A stretch of DNA of 58,723 bases from Siculibacillus lacustris (GTDB lineage Bacteria; Pseudomonadota; Alphaproteobacteria; Rhizobiales; Ancalomicrobiaceae): assembly GCF_004328075.1 (NCBI RefSeq), contig NZ_SJFN01000008.1, forward strand, positions 1 to 58,723, in the 5' to 3' direction. Below are positions 1 to 9,801 of the stretch, in pieces. A program made the position numbers and the translations under genes. The notes beneath the pieces are model-generated. The model was not told the DNA's origin. It saw nothing but the letters and a program-made list of their open reading frames with translations, and did not search any database. Position 1 is the stretch's first letter, and the number at the start of each line of letters is the position of its first letter.

Positions 1-291
1 GGCGCAGCGGGCGCGGCGTCGGCCGGCGGGCGGCGGGCGGGGCGCGAGGCATCGGGGGGGCGGCGGGAGCGATCCATGCGCGACTGTTCGCCGATCGCGC
101 GGGCGCGGTCAACTGCGCGTGCGGGGATGCCGAATCTCTTCCGCCCGTCACAGCTTCGCCCTAGTGTGGTGGCTCCTGCCCCGCGGTGGGGCGAAAGCCG
201 CGCGACGACCGCTCGTTCGATCCGGCCCGGTGATCGGGATCCCGCGTCACGCCCTCCCCACCCCATGCACCCCGCCGCTCGAGGCTCCTCG
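1..291. other. Non-coding left edge
   Basis: GC- and G-run-rich DNA with no convincing reading frame. A plus-strand frame is open from 76 into the GtrA-like gene, but its first 72 codons are rich in Arg, Pro and Ser with no recognisable domain, so I read it as an upstream extension and not as protein. The end of a gene lying to the left cannot be excluded. Confidence 0.5.
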
Positions 292-777
292 ATGTTCGAA
301 TTCCGCCGCAACCTGTCGCCGCTGCTCGCCGCCCGTCTGGAGCGCGTCGCCCGCTTCGCGATGACCGGCGGCATCGGCTTCGTCGTCGATGTCGGCCTGT
401 TGTCCTTCCTCACCGTGGTCTTCGACGTGAACCCCTATGTGGCGCGGGTGTTCGCGATCCTGGTGGCCATGACCACCACCTGGGTGATCAACCGCCGCTA
501 CACGTTCAAGGTCCACGACCGGGTCACCGAGACCCGCGACGTGGTCGCCGAGGGCGGGCGCTACGGGCTGGTGGCGGTGGCCGCGGCGCTGGTCAACTAC
601 GCGGTCTATGCCGCGACGCTCTATTCGCTGCCCGAATACATCCTCGGCACCGACGATCTGTCGCCGCCGCTCGCCGCGGTGGTCGGATCGGGCGTGGCGA
701 TGTTCTTCTCCTATTACGGTTACTCGCGCTTCGCCTTCCGCGCCGGCGCCGTGACCGCGACCCGCGATCCCGCCTGA
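292..777 (+). CDS. GtrA-like small membrane protein
   Basis: This 161-residue protein looks like the GtrA/DPMS-like family: short inner-membrane proteins with about four helices, often linked to polyprenyl-linked sugar transfer during surface polysaccharide or teichoic-acid-like glycosylation. What can be seen is an N-terminal amphipathic stretch, then hydrophobic segments around residues 21-42, 47-63, 92-115 and 135-150, and the family-typical 'NRRYTF' motif after the second segment together with a C-terminal 'SYYGYSRFAF' that mirrors it. I chose the ATG at 292 because the family homology begins just after it; the frame is open upstream but that part is low complexity. No glycosyltransferase lies next to it in the window, so its substrate cannot be inferred. 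The substrate-specific role is unknown. Confidence 0.75.
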   Translation: MFEFRRNLSPLLAARLERVARFAMTGGIGFVVDVGLLSFLTVVFDVNPYVARVFAILVAMTTTWVINRRYTFKVHDRVTETRDVVAEGGRYGLVAVAAALVNYAVYAATLYSLPEYILGTDDLSPPLAAVVGSGVAMFFSYYGYSRFAFRAGAVTATRDPA

Positions 778-1082
778 GCCGGTCGGCACGGGAAATCTCG
801 AAACCGGCCTCCTCACCGTCGTTTCGGCACCGTCCCCACCGTCGTCCTCGGCGAGCCCGAAGGGCGAGGGAAGAGGACCCACGGTTCCTCGGGAGACGCC
901 GGAGGCTCACGAGCATGTTTCCTCGATCCCCTTCCCCTCCGCCGGCTGACGCCGGCTCCGGCCGGGGATGACGGCCGAGGGTCGGTCGGGGTCGAGGGCG
1001 CCCCCGCCTGAGCCCGTTCGACGCATGCCTTGACGCCCCGCGCCGCACCCTCGAGGATCGGCGGCGAATCGGGAGCGGAGAC
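778..1082. other. Intergenic region with repeat-like palindromic DNA
   Basis: There is no gene here. Around 935-985 the sequence has stacked imperfect inverted GCCGGC/GGCCGG motifs followed by 'GGGGATGACGG', which resembles the dispersed intergenic palindromes common in Hyphomicrobiales genomes. That resemblance is from memory, and I see no second copy in the window. A GGAG-like ribosome binding site precedes the methyltransferase ATG at 1083. Confidence 0.35.
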
Positions 1083-2255
1083 ATGCGCATCGCCGGACTG
1101 TTCGCCGGGATCGGCGGCCTCGAGCGGGGGCTGGCGGAAGCCGGCCACGAGGCTCGCGCCTTCGCGGAAGTGTGGGCGCCGGCGGCGGCGGTGCTCGCCC
1201 GGCGCTTTGCCGACGTCCCCAACCTCGGCGACGTGCGCGAGGTTGCGGCACTGCCCGCCCACGACCTGCTCACCGCCGGCTTTCCCTGCCAGGACCTCAG
1301 CCAGGCCGGACGCACCGCCGGCATCGGCGGCGCCAAGTCGGGGCTGGTCGATCACGTCTTCCGCCTGACCGACGCCGGCCGCCCGGCCCATGTGCTGCTT
1401 GAGAACGTCTCGTTCATGCTCAGCCTCGACCGCGGCGCGGCGATGGCCCGGCTGGTCGCGGCCTTCGAGGAGCGCGGCTATCGCTGGGCCTACCGGATCG
1501 TCGATACGCAGGCCTTCCTGCCGCAGCGGCGGCGGCGGGTGTTCTTCCTGGCCAGTCGCAGCCTCGATCCGGCCGAGGTGCTGTTCGCCGACGCGGTCGA
1601 GCCACCGGCCGAGCGGCCGGGCGATCTCGCGGGGCGAGCCCACGGCTTCTATTGGACCGAGGGCATCCGCGGCCTCGGCTGGGGCATCGACTGCATTCCG
1701 ACGCTGAAGAACGGCTCGACCATCGGCATTCCCTCGCCGCCGGCGATCCTGCGGCCGGACGGCACGGTGGTGACCCCGGACATCCGCGACGCCGAGCGGC
1801 TGCAGGGCTTTCCCGCCGACTGGACCGCCCCGGCGACCGCGACGTCCCCGGCGGCACGCCTGCGCTGGACGCTGGTCGGCAACGCCGTCAGCGTGCCGGT
1901 GGCGGCGTGGATCGGCGCGCGGCTGGAGCGGCCGGGCGCCCACGACGCGACCCGCGACCGGCCCTTCGACGGCGACGGCCGTTGGCCACCGGCGGCGCGC
2001 TCGATCGGCACCGGCGCTGCGGTCCGGCGGGTCGCGGTGGAGATCTCGCAGTGGCCCGGGCATCACCCGCGGGCGCCCCTCGACGCCTTCCTGGAGCACC
2101 CCGGCAAACCGTTGTCGCTGCGCGCCACCTCGGGCTTCCTGGAGCGCCTGGGGCGCACCCGCCTGCGCCTGCCGCCGGGCTTCGCCGATCGCATCGCCGA
2201 TCACCTCGCCCGGATGCGCGGCCTCGCCGAGGCCCCCGCCGCCGCCGCGGAGTGA
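1083..2255 (+). CDS. C5 DNA cytosine methyltransferase (Dcm-type)
   Basis: A 390-residue DNA (cytosine-5) methyltransferase that would transfer methyl from S-adenosylmethionine to cytosine in a specific DNA site. The family motifs are in order: motif I FAGIGG at residues 7-12 (SAM binding), motif IV with the catalytic Cys69 in 'GFPCQDLS', motif VI ENV at 107-109, motif VIII QRRRR at 148-152, motif IX 'RDAERLQGFP' near 235-244, and motif X VGNAV at 265-269. The target-recognition segment between VIII and IX is short. About 115 residues follow motif X, unusually long; I recognise no domain in this tail. A vsr gene starts 5 nt downstream, so the enzyme probably makes a 5mC whose deamination Vsr repairs. 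I see no restriction endonuclease beside it. The target site cannot be read from the sequence. Confidence 0.92.
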   Translation: MRIAGLFAGIGGLERGLAEAGHEARAFAEVWAPAAAVLARRFADVPNLGDVREVAALPAHDLLTAGFPCQDLSQAGRTAGIGGAKSGLVDHVFRLTDAGRPAHVLLENVSFMLSLDRGAAMARLVAAFEERGYRWAYRIVDTQAFLPQRRRRVFFLASRSLDPAEVLFADAVEPPAERPGDLAGRAHGFYWTEGIRGLGWGIDCIPTLKNGSTIGIPSPPAILRPDGTVVTPDIRDAERLQGFPADWTAPATATSPAARLRWTLVGNAVSVPVAAWIGARLERPGAHDATRDRPFDGDGRWPPAARSIGTGAAVRRVAVEISQWPGHHPRAPLDAFLEHPGKPLSLRATSGFLERLGRTRLRLPPGFADRIADHLARMRGLAEAPAAAAE

Positions 2256-2260
2256 GCGCC

Positions 2261-2743
2261 ATGGCGCCGCCGATCCCTCGCCCCGTCGCCCCGTCGCCCG
2301 AGCGCTCGCGCCTGCTCGGCCGGGTGCGCCAACGCGGTACGGCGCCGGAAGAAGCGGTGGCCGCGGCGCTGCGGGCGGCCGGGCTCGCCTATCGCCGCAA
2401 CGTGCGGGCGCTGCCGGGCTCGCCCGACTTCGCCAATCGGCAGCGCGGCTTCGCGATCTTCGTCAACGGCTGTTTCTGGCACGCCCACCGCGGCTGCCGC
2501 CGGGCGACCGTGCCGAAGAACAATCGGGACTTCTGGGTCGCCAAGTTCGCCGCCAACCGCCGCCGCGACGCCGCCGCGATCCGAGCCCTGCGTCGCCTGG
2601 GGTTCCGGGTCCTGGTGATCTGGGAATGCGAGGTCGCGACCTGCGGCCCGCGGCTCGGGCGACTGGCGTCGCGTCTACCGAAGGCCGGCGCCCGCCGCAG
2701 TCAGCGGAAGCCCCAGCCGCGATTGGGAATCTCGTCGCAGTAG
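2261..2743 (+). CDS. vsr: Very short patch repair endonuclease Vsr
   Basis: A 160-residue Vsr endonuclease. It nicks DNA 5' of the T in T:G mismatches that arise when 5-methylcytosine deaminates in the partner methyltransferase's site. The family core is clear: 'GSPDF' with the metal-binding Asp56, 'FVNGCFWHAH' with His74 and His76, a following Cys-rich segment, the 'NxxFWxxKFxxNxxRD' helix, and the strand 'GFRVLVIWECEV' with the active-site Glu. The ATG at 2261 is preceded by GGAG with 8 nt spacing, formed by the end of the methyltransferase gene; an in-frame GTG at 2252 would overlap that gene but lacks such a site. The 3' 43 nt overlap the convergent secreted-protein gene, and the last ten or so residues are not family-like, so the tail may have grown by loss of an earlier stop. 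Confidence 0.9.
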   Translation: MAPPIPRPVAPSPERSRLLGRVRQRGTAPEEAVAAALRAAGLAYRRNVRALPGSPDFANRQRGFAIFVNGCFWHAHRGCRRATVPKNNRDFWVAKFAANRRRDAAAIRALRRLGFRVLVIWECEVATCGPRLGRLASRLPKAGARRSQRKPQPRLGISSQ

Positions 2744-3066
2744 CCCCAGTCGCCGGAGATCCGCCGGGTGCCGATGTCATAGATCACGAAACGCCCCCAG
2801 GCGTAGCTGCCGCCGCGCGGGCGCACACAGGGGTGATCGCTGCGCGGTTGGGTCCAGAGGCCGGTGGCGGTGCCTTCCGGCCCCACCCGGCCGCGGATCA
2901 CGCCCTCCTGCTTGGGATAATGGCCGGACACCTCGCCGTCGCCGCGCAGCGAATAATAGAGCACGCCGCAGCAGCTCGAATCGACCGCGAAGTCGCGCGC
3001 CGCGGCTTCGCCGGCGACGACGGTGGCGGCCGCGATCAGGCCCGCCCGCATCCATGTGGCGATCAT
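2701..3066 (-). CDS. Secreted protein of unknown function
   Basis: A 121-residue protein with a typical Sec signal peptide: Arg at 7, a hydrophobic core at 8-18, and an Ala-rich end, with cleavage likely after Ala23. The mature part is about 98 residues and contains alternating Gly/Tyr/Trp strands ('YYSLRGDGEVSGHY', 'RGRVGPEGTATGLW', 'RRISGDWGYC'), as in small beta-barrel-like periplasmic proteins. It has four cysteines, two adjacent at 32-33, so disulfides are possible. I do not recognise a named family and assign no function. The ATG at 3066 is preceded by GGAGG at good spacing. The gene converges on vsr and overlaps it by 43 nt, an unusual arrangement. Confidence 0.7.
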   Translation of the reverse strand: MIATWMRAGLIAAATVVAGEAAARDFAVDSSCCGVLYYSLRGDGEVSGHYPKQEGVIRGRVGPEGTATGLWTQPRSDHPCVRPRGGSYAWGRFVIYDIGTRRISGDWGYCDEIPNRGWGFR

Positions 3067-3419
3067 CGTCTGTCCTCCCTCGACCCGTCGGATCCCGACG
3101 GTCTCGTGCTCTGCGGCACGATCGCGGCTCGCCGGGGCCGCGCCGAGGCGCCGACGCCCGGCGATCCGCGCCGATGATGCGTCGTCTCGGGGGCGATTCC
3201 CAGTTGGCCGCTCGGCGGAGACGACGCGGCGAATCGCCGTCGTCCGCGTCAGCTGCCGCGGCGATCGGGTGGGCCGGGCGACGGGATCGGGTGACGTCGC
3301 GGCGACGATGACCGAGGCGCGACCTCCAACCTCGGAAGAGTGGCGATGTCTTCGGGGAAGCCCAGAAACGACGAAGCCGCCCGAAGGCGGCTCGCGTGAC
3401 TCGTCGGTCAGAGGAGAGA
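3067..3419. other. Intergenic region between secreted protein and tRNA
   Basis: No gene is supported here. It must hold the promoter of the minus-strand secreted protein, but I see no clear -35/-10 pair. The tRNA-Ala terminator lies at 3375-3392. A minus-strand frame runs through the whole region and the tRNA, without protein-like composition. Confidence 0.5.
3375..3392 (-). terminator. Terminator of tRNA-Ala
   Basis: On the minus strand AGCCGCC, a tetraloop TTCG and GGCGGCT form a perfect 7-bp stem, followed by the T-richer run TCGTCGTTTCT. It starts about 27 nt past the CCA end of the tRNA, as expected for a rho-independent terminator. Confidence 0.7.
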
Positions 3420-3495
<76 letters not shown>

Positions 3496-3543
3496 ACGCT
3501 GCTCTCACCGGAGGTTTGGGTTCCCCCGGCCGACGGCGGCGAG

Positions 3544-3571
3544 ACTTAAGGCCTCCTCGCCGTTCGATCAA
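3544..3571 (-). promoter_or_regulatory. Candidate promoter of tRNA-Ala
   Basis: On the minus strand TTGATC and TTAAGT are separated by 16 bp, ending about 48 bp before the tRNA. The -35 is good, the -10 is weak. Inferred from position and pattern only. Confidence 0.4.
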
Positions 3572-3634
3572 GCCCCTTTCTGTCGACACCGTCTTTTTTC
3601 CGAGCCGGCGAAAGGAGATGTGGAAAACTTCTCG

Positions 3635-3662
3635 TTCGCGCGGCCGAATTCGGTCGCGCGAA
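3635..3662 (-). terminator. Palindrome after the FYDLN gene, possible terminator
   Basis: A 28-nt near-perfect palindrome centred on CCGAATTCGG, flanked by CGCGCG arms with one G-T pair. It lies 10 nt past the stop of the minus-strand FYDLN gene. There is no U tract, so it may stall polymerase or protect the mRNA end, not act as a classical terminator. Confidence 0.45.
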
Positions 3663-3672
3663 TCGGCGCCTT

Positions 3673-4050
3673 TCAGCGCTCTTCGTCCTCGCCGGCGACA
3701 TCGATGTCGATGCCGTCGATGTCCTCGTCGTCGTCTTCCGGCTCGAGGAAGGTGTCGTCGTCGGGGACCTCGATGTCGGCGATCTCCTCGTCCTCGATCT
3801 CCGGCACTTCCTCGCCGCCGGCCACTTCGGCATCGGCCTCTTCGAGGGAGACGAAATCGACGGCGGGGGCTTCTTCGACCTCGACCTCGTCCTCTTCCAC
3901 CGGCGCCACCGCCTTGGCCCGCAGCTGCACGGCCGCAGCCGTGAAGGCGGTGCCGCACTTGGGGCACAGGATCGGATCACGATCGAGATCGTAGTACTTG
4001 GTGCCACAGTTCGGGCAGAGGCGTTTGGTGCCGAGTTCGGGTTTCACCAC
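3673..4050 (-). CDS. FYDLN acid-rich zinc-ribbon protein (TIGR02300 type)
   Basis: A 125-residue protein of the alphaproteobacterial FYDLN acid domain family. The N-terminus 'KPELGTKRLCPNCGTKYYDLDRDPILCPKCGT' carries two CxxC pairs (Cys12, 15, 29, 32), a likely zinc ribbon with the signature Y-D-L run. From about residue 50 on, the protein is dominated by Glu and Asp and is probably disordered. The molecular role of the family is unknown. It starts with GTG at 4050, giving the usual 'M-x-KPELGTKR' start. In many Hyphomicrobiales this gene is divergent from aroA, as here. Confidence 0.9.
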   Translation of the reverse strand: MVKPELGTKRLCPNCGTKYYDLDRDPILCPKCGTAFTAAAVQLRAKAVAPVEEDEVEVEEAPAVDFVSLEEADAEVAGGEEVPEIEDEEIADIEVPDDDTFLEPEDDDEDIDGIDIDVAGEDEER

Positions 4051-4092
4051 GGAGCGTCTCGCGAAGATGAGGAAAACGGTGTTCCCCTCTAG

Positions 4093-5622
<1,530 letters not shown>

Positions 5623-5740
5623 CGCGGACGCGGCGCCGCCCGGCGTCGTGACGCGCAAAAGCTTCCGGATTCCGGTCGAGCGGCGGAGTTGGTCGGTGAT
5701 CGGCGGCCGCGCCCACCCCGAAGGGCGGCGCGGCGGCGCC

Positions 5741-6889
5741 TCAGACGCGCATCGGCATCAGCACATAGAGCGCGTTGGTCTGGCCGAGATCGTGGATCAG
5801 CGTCGGCGAGCCGGAATCGGCGAGGCGGAACACCGCCGTCTCGGTCTCGAGCTGCGAGGCGATGTCGAGCAGGTAGCGGCTGTTGAATCCGATGTCGAGC
5901 GTGTCGTCGTCGTACTCGACCGCCAGTTCCTCGCTCGCCGAGCCGCTGTCGGGGTTGGTCACCGACAGGATCAGCCGGCCGTCGCCGACCGTCAGCTTGA
6001 CCGCCCGGCCGCGCTCCGAGGAGATCGTCGAGACGCGGTCGACGGCGGTGGCGAAGTCGCGGCAGTCGACCTTCAGTTCCTTGTCGTTGCCCTGCGGGAT
6101 GACGCGGCCATAGTCCGGGAAGGTGCCGTCGATCAGCTTCGAGGTCAGCACGATTCCGGCCGAGGCGTCGTCGCGCTCGGCGGCGGGGGCGAAGGTCAGG
6201 CGGATCTTGCTGTCGGAGAGCTCGACCCGGACCACCGCGCCGGGGTCCTCGACCAGCTTCTGGATCTCGCCGACGGTCTTGCGCGGCACGATCACGCCGG
6301 GCATGCCCTCGGATCCGTGCGGCGCCACCACCTCGGCCTGGGCGAGGCGGTGCCCGTCGGTGGCGACGGCGCGGAAGCGCAGGTCGCCGCCGACCTCGAC
6401 GGTGTGGAAGAAGATGCCGTTGAGATAGTAGCGCGTCTCCTCGGTGGAGATGGCGAACCAGGTGCGGTCGACCAGGCGCTTCAGATCGGCGGCGGGCAGC
6501 GTGAAGCTGTGGCTGAAGGTCCCGGCGGTGAGATCGGGGAAGTCCGATTCGGGCAGGATCTGCAGCGCGAACTTCGAACGGCCGGAACGGATGTCGAGCG
6601 TCGCACCGTCGGGACGGGTGGCGAGTTCCACCTGGGCGCCGTCGGGCAGCTTGCGCACGATGTCGTGGATCATGTGGGCCGGCACCGTGGTGGCGCCCGG
6701 CTCTTCGACCATCGCCGGCACCGATTCGGAGATCTCGATGTCGAGATCGGTGGCCTTGAGCTTGAGCTCGCCGCCTTCGGCCCGAATCAGCACGTTGGAA
6801 AGGATCGGAATGGTGTTGCGCCGTTCCACGACCCGATGCACATGGGCCAGGGACTTGACGAGTTGCGCCCGCTCGACTGTCACTCTCAT
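5741..6889 (-). CDS. dnaN: DNA polymerase III beta subunit (sliding clamp)
   Basis: The beta clamp, 382 residues, a homodimeric ring that tethers DNA polymerase III and recruits other repair proteins. The three repeated clamp domains can be followed: the N-terminal 'VERAQLVKSLAHVHRVVERRNTIPILSNVLI', the middle 'FTLPAADLKRLVDRTWFAISTEETRYYLNGIFFH' and 'FRAVATDGHRLA', and the C-terminal 'NSRYLLDIASQL' ending in 'YVLMPMRV', which forms the hydrophobic client-binding pocket. The ATG at 6889 gives the standard start; the frame extends upstream without clamp homology. dnaN often sits beside dnaA and recF near the origin; neither is visible here, so it appears relocated or the origin region is arranged differently. 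Confidence 0.97.
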   Translation of the reverse strand: MRVTVERAQLVKSLAHVHRVVERRNTIPILSNVLIRAEGGELKLKATDLDIEISESVPAMVEEPGATTVPAHMIHDIVRKLPDGAQVELATRPDGATLDIRSGRSKFALQILPESDFPDLTAGTFSHSFTLPAADLKRLVDRTWFAISTEETRYYLNGIFFHTVEVGGDLRFRAVATDGHRLAQAEVVAPHGSEGMPGVIVPRKTVGEIQKLVEDPGAVVRVELSDSKIRLTFAPAAERDDASAGIVLTSKLIDGTFPDYGRVIPQGNDKELKVDCRDFATAVDRVSTISSERGRAVKLTVGDGRLILSVTNPDSGSASEELAVEYDDDTLDIGFNSRYLLDIASQLETETAVFRLADSGSPTLIHDLGQTNALYVLMPMRV

Positions 6890-7055
6890 CGATCTTTTCC
6901 GAAGGCTGTTCACGTTGGGGCGCCGCTGTATACGCGACGGCCCAGACTTGCGGAAGGTCACCTGGACCGGGGCAGAAGACCTTGGCCTCTCCGGCGATCG
7001 GACGCAAGTCCCGCTTTCGACCACACGTGCTTTTCCTCGGGTCTCGCGGCCCCGC

Positions 7056-7724
7056 TCAGTGGGCGATGCCGGAGGAGGCGTCGTGGGTGACCTCGCGGGG
7101 AATGGTGTGGCCGGCGGCGGCCATCGCGTCGAGCAGCACGTACATCTCGGCGGCGGTCAGCGCGTCGTTGAAGGCGTCGTGCAGCGGCAACTGGCGCAGG
7201 CCCAGATCGCGGGAAATGGCGGCGAAGGTCAGGTCTATCTGCGTGCCGGGCGGCGCGCCGCGATACTTCAGATCGTAGTACAGGCTCGACACTTCGATCC
7301 GCCGGTTGGGCAGGCCGAAACCGTAGGCCGCGCGGACGGAACGATCGAGCATCGTCACGTCGTAGTCGATCCAGTAGCCGACCAGCGGCCGGCCGCCGAC
7401 GAAGTCGAGGAACTCCGGCAGCACCTCGGCCATCGGCCGGCCGGCCTCGACGTCGACGGCGCGCAGCTGGTGGACGCGGATAGCGTCGGCGCGCATCGCC
7501 GCTTCCGGGCGCACCACCGCCTCGAAGGCGGAGGAGGTGACGATGCGGTTGGCAGCGATGCGAATCGCCGCGATCGAGATGACGTCGTCCTTGCGGGTGT
7601 CGAAGCCGGTGGTCTCGCAGTCGACCGACACCACCTCGCCCGACGGGTGCTCTTCGAACATCGACGCCCAGCGCGGGTCCTTCAGACGCCAACGGTCGAG
7701 GCGGCGGCGCAGCCATCGGTGCAT
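7056..7724 (-). CDS. 3'-5' exonuclease, DnaQ-like (DEDDh)
   Basis: A 222-residue exonuclease of the DnaQ/epsilon superfamily. Exo I is 'VSVDCETTGF' with Asp35 and Glu37, exo II lies in 'LVGYWIDYDVTMLDRSVRAAY', and exo III in 'LPLHDAFNDALTAAEMYVLL' with the His and Asp of the DEDDh type. It would remove 3' nucleotides from DNA or RNA using two metal ions. It is not the main epsilon subunit by context. The next upstream gene, 25 nt away on the same strand, is the CBS/nucleotidyltransferase protein, and actP is further upstream; this pairing recurs in proteobacteria, probably as an operon. The physiological substrate is unknown. Confidence 0.85.
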   Translation of the reverse strand: MHRWLRRRLDRWRLKDPRWASMFEEHPSGEVVSVDCETTGFDTRKDDVISIAAIRIAANRIVTSSAFEAVVRPEAAMRADAIRVHQLRAVDVEAGRPMAEVLPEFLDFVGGRPLVGYWIDYDVTMLDRSVRAAYGFGLPNRRIEVSSLYYDLKYRGAPPGTQIDLTFAAISRDLGLRQLPLHDAFNDALTAAEMYVLLDAMAAAGHTIPREVTHDASSGIAH

Positions 7725-7749
7725 CGGGACTCTTCTCCTCCGGCGGGCC

Positions 7750-9564
7750 TCAGAACATGCCGAGCTTGTAGTGGTTGCGGACGATGTCGCGGAAGCGCTT
7801 GACCACCCGCAGGGCGTCGCGCAGCAGGTCGCGGTCGAGGGTCGAGAGATCGGACAGGCGGACCAGGCTCTCGCCCTCGGTGGTGCCGGCGAGATGGGCG
7901 CGGATCTGCGACTTCAGCCGCAAACCGACGAACCAGCCGAAGGCCCCTTCCAATTCGCGGGCGAAGGCCTCGTCGAAGAATCCCTGTTCGCGCAGCCGCT
8001 CGATGCGGTCGACCGTGCCGGTCTCCGACAGGCTCTTCTCGATCGCCAGCGACCGGATGCCGTGGACGATCGGGAAGATCCCCGATTTCTTGATGTCGAT
8101 CGGCTCTTCGCGACCGACCGTCGCCAGGATCGTGCCGAACACCCCGCCGGGACCGGGGAACTGGTCGATCGCCTGGGCGAAATGGGCGAGCGCCGCGGTC
8201 TCCCCGGCCATCAGGTCGATGAATTCCGCCTTGGCGCGGGCGAGCAGCTCCGGGTTGCCGGCGACCGACACCGCGTCGAAGAAGATGCCGAGATGCATCG
8301 GGCTCTCGGCGTCGGGCATCCGGACCCAGCGGCGCAGCTGGGCGACGAAGTCGTCGACCGGCTGCGACCAGATCGGATTGGACACCATCACGTTGCCCGG
8401 GCAGGGCGGGAAGCCGAAGCCGGCGAGCGCCCCCTGGAACTCGCGGCGGAACCGCTCGAGATCGGCCGCCGGTACCGGCCCGGCCAGCAGCAGCCCGTTG
8501 TCCTGGTCGGTGCGGATGGTCTGTTCGCCGCGGCCTTCCGAGCCCATGACGATCAGGCAGCCGCTCGACCGGATCGACTCCGGGGCGATCATCGCGAACA
8601 GCTTGGCGAACAGGTGGCGGTTGAGATCGGAGGTGATCGCGGCGATGTCGCGCACCCGCACCCCCTGACGATGCAGGCGCTCGACCTGGGACTGGATGTC
8701 GGCCGCTGCGGCGGTGAGATCGTCGAGCCCGCGCGCCCGGTCGATCCGCCCGGGGATCAGCTGCGAATTGCCGGCGAACAATCCGAGGATGTCGATGTCC
8801 TCGAGGATGCCGCTCGGCTCGCCGTCGCGGGTCACCATCAGCCGGCGCTTGTTGTGACGGGTCATGGCGATCAGCGCGTCGAAGACGAAGTCCTGCTCGT
8901 CGACCGCGACGATCTCGTAATGGGCGACGTCGCGCACCGCCATGTCGAGCGGCTTGGCGTCGAGGATCACCGCCTTGGCGAGGTTCATGCCGGTGACGAT
9001 ACCGACCCGCTCGCCGTCGTGCACGAACAGCGCGTTGGAATCGACCTCGGCCATGCGCCGGCCGGCCTCGCGGATGGTCGCCGCGGCCGAGATGAACGAG
9101 GGCGGGCGCAGACGCGCCTCGGCGATGCGGGCGCGCAGCACGCCGTCGATGCCCTGCCCGTGGTCGGCGCGGGCCACTTCGGCGAGCTTGCGCGACAGAT
9201 CGGAATAGAAGAACGCCGCGAAACCCGGGTTCTTGTGCATCAGCGCGAGCAGTGTGGCGCGCGGGATCAGATAGGTCAGCGTCTCTTCGACCGCGACATA
9301 GCGGGCGCCGGCGCCGCCGTGGACCACCGCGCGGCTGCCGAAGGCCTCCTTGGGGCCGAGCACTGCGACGGCATGGCCGTCGTCGTCGAGCTCCTCGACC
9401 TGACCCTTGAGGACGACGTGGAAATGCTCGGACGCCGCGCCGCGCTCCAGGATCACTTCGGCCGCGCGGAAATAGCCGATGTCGAGGGCGGCGACGAGTT
9501 CGGCGGCTTCCGCCTCGCCGAGGCGATCGAAGGGCGGGCTGCGGGTATCGAAGGATCTCGGCAT
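7750..9564 (-). CDS. cNMP-binding / CBS / DUF294 nucleotidyltransferase-like signalling protein
   Basis: A 604-residue multidomain cytosolic protein. Residues about 15-130 look like a cyclic-nucleotide-binding domain ('VILERGAASEHFHVVLKGQVEEL'). Residues about 150-275 form two CBS domains ('VGIVTGMNLAKAVI', 'SGILEDIDILGLF'), which usually bind adenine nucleotides. The rest is a DUF294 nucleotidyltransferase-like domain with the GlnD-type motif 'GSEGRGEQTIRTDQDN' and an all-alpha C-terminal DUF294_C region. This layout suggests a regulator that senses nucleotides and modifies a partner, but the partner is not known. Its neighbours are a DnaQ-like exonuclease and the acetate symporter actP, a recurrent grouping that hints at a link with acetate metabolism. 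That link is inference. Confidence 0.9.
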   Translation of the reverse strand: MPRSFDTRSPPFDRLGEAEAAELVAALDIGYFRAAEVILERGAASEHFHVVLKGQVEELDDDGHAVAVLGPKEAFGSRAVVHGGAGARYVAVEETLTYLIPRATLLALMHKNPGFAAFFYSDLSRKLAEVARADHGQGIDGVLRARIAEARLRPPSFISAAATIREAGRRMAEVDSNALFVHDGERVGIVTGMNLAKAVILDAKPLDMAVRDVAHYEIVAVDEQDFVFDALIAMTRHNKRRLMVTRDGEPSGILEDIDILGLFAGNSQLIPGRIDRARGLDDLTAAAADIQSQVERLHRQGVRVRDIAAITSDLNRHLFAKLFAMIAPESIRSSGCLIVMGSEGRGEQTIRTDQDNGLLLAGPVPAADLERFRREFQGALAGFGFPPCPGNVMVSNPIWSQPVDDFVAQLRRWVRMPDAESPMHLGIFFDAVSVAGNPELLARAKAEFIDLMAGETAALAHFAQAIDQFPGPGGVFGTILATVGREEPIDIKKSGIFPIVHGIRSLAIEKSLSETGTVDRIERLREQGFFDEAFARELEGAFGWFVGLRLKSQIRAHLAGTTEGESLVRLSDLSTLDRDLLRDALRVVKRFRDIVRNHYKLGMF

Positions 9565-9801
9565 GGCGGCACCCGGTTCGGCGATCGTCCGGCTCGGACG
9601 CCCCGGTGGGATCGGTCGGCGGCGGGTCTCGCGTCGGACGCGGACCGCGCGCGGGGAGACGGCGGGAAGGACGGCCCGGCGGCGGTCGGTGGGCCGACGC
9701 GGGCCCCGATGGACGAACGGCCGGACGGCTCACGACGGAGCGGCCCGGCCGATCGAGGCAGGAGACGCGGCGGGCGGGCCGCCGCGTCCGATCGAGGTCG
9801 C

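Noticed and set aside
5623-5740. Hairpin GCCGCGCC/GGCGCGGC between aroA and dnaN as a terminator
   Set aside because: The 8-bp stem has a long loop and no T run on either strand; such pairings are common by chance in this GC-rich DNA.
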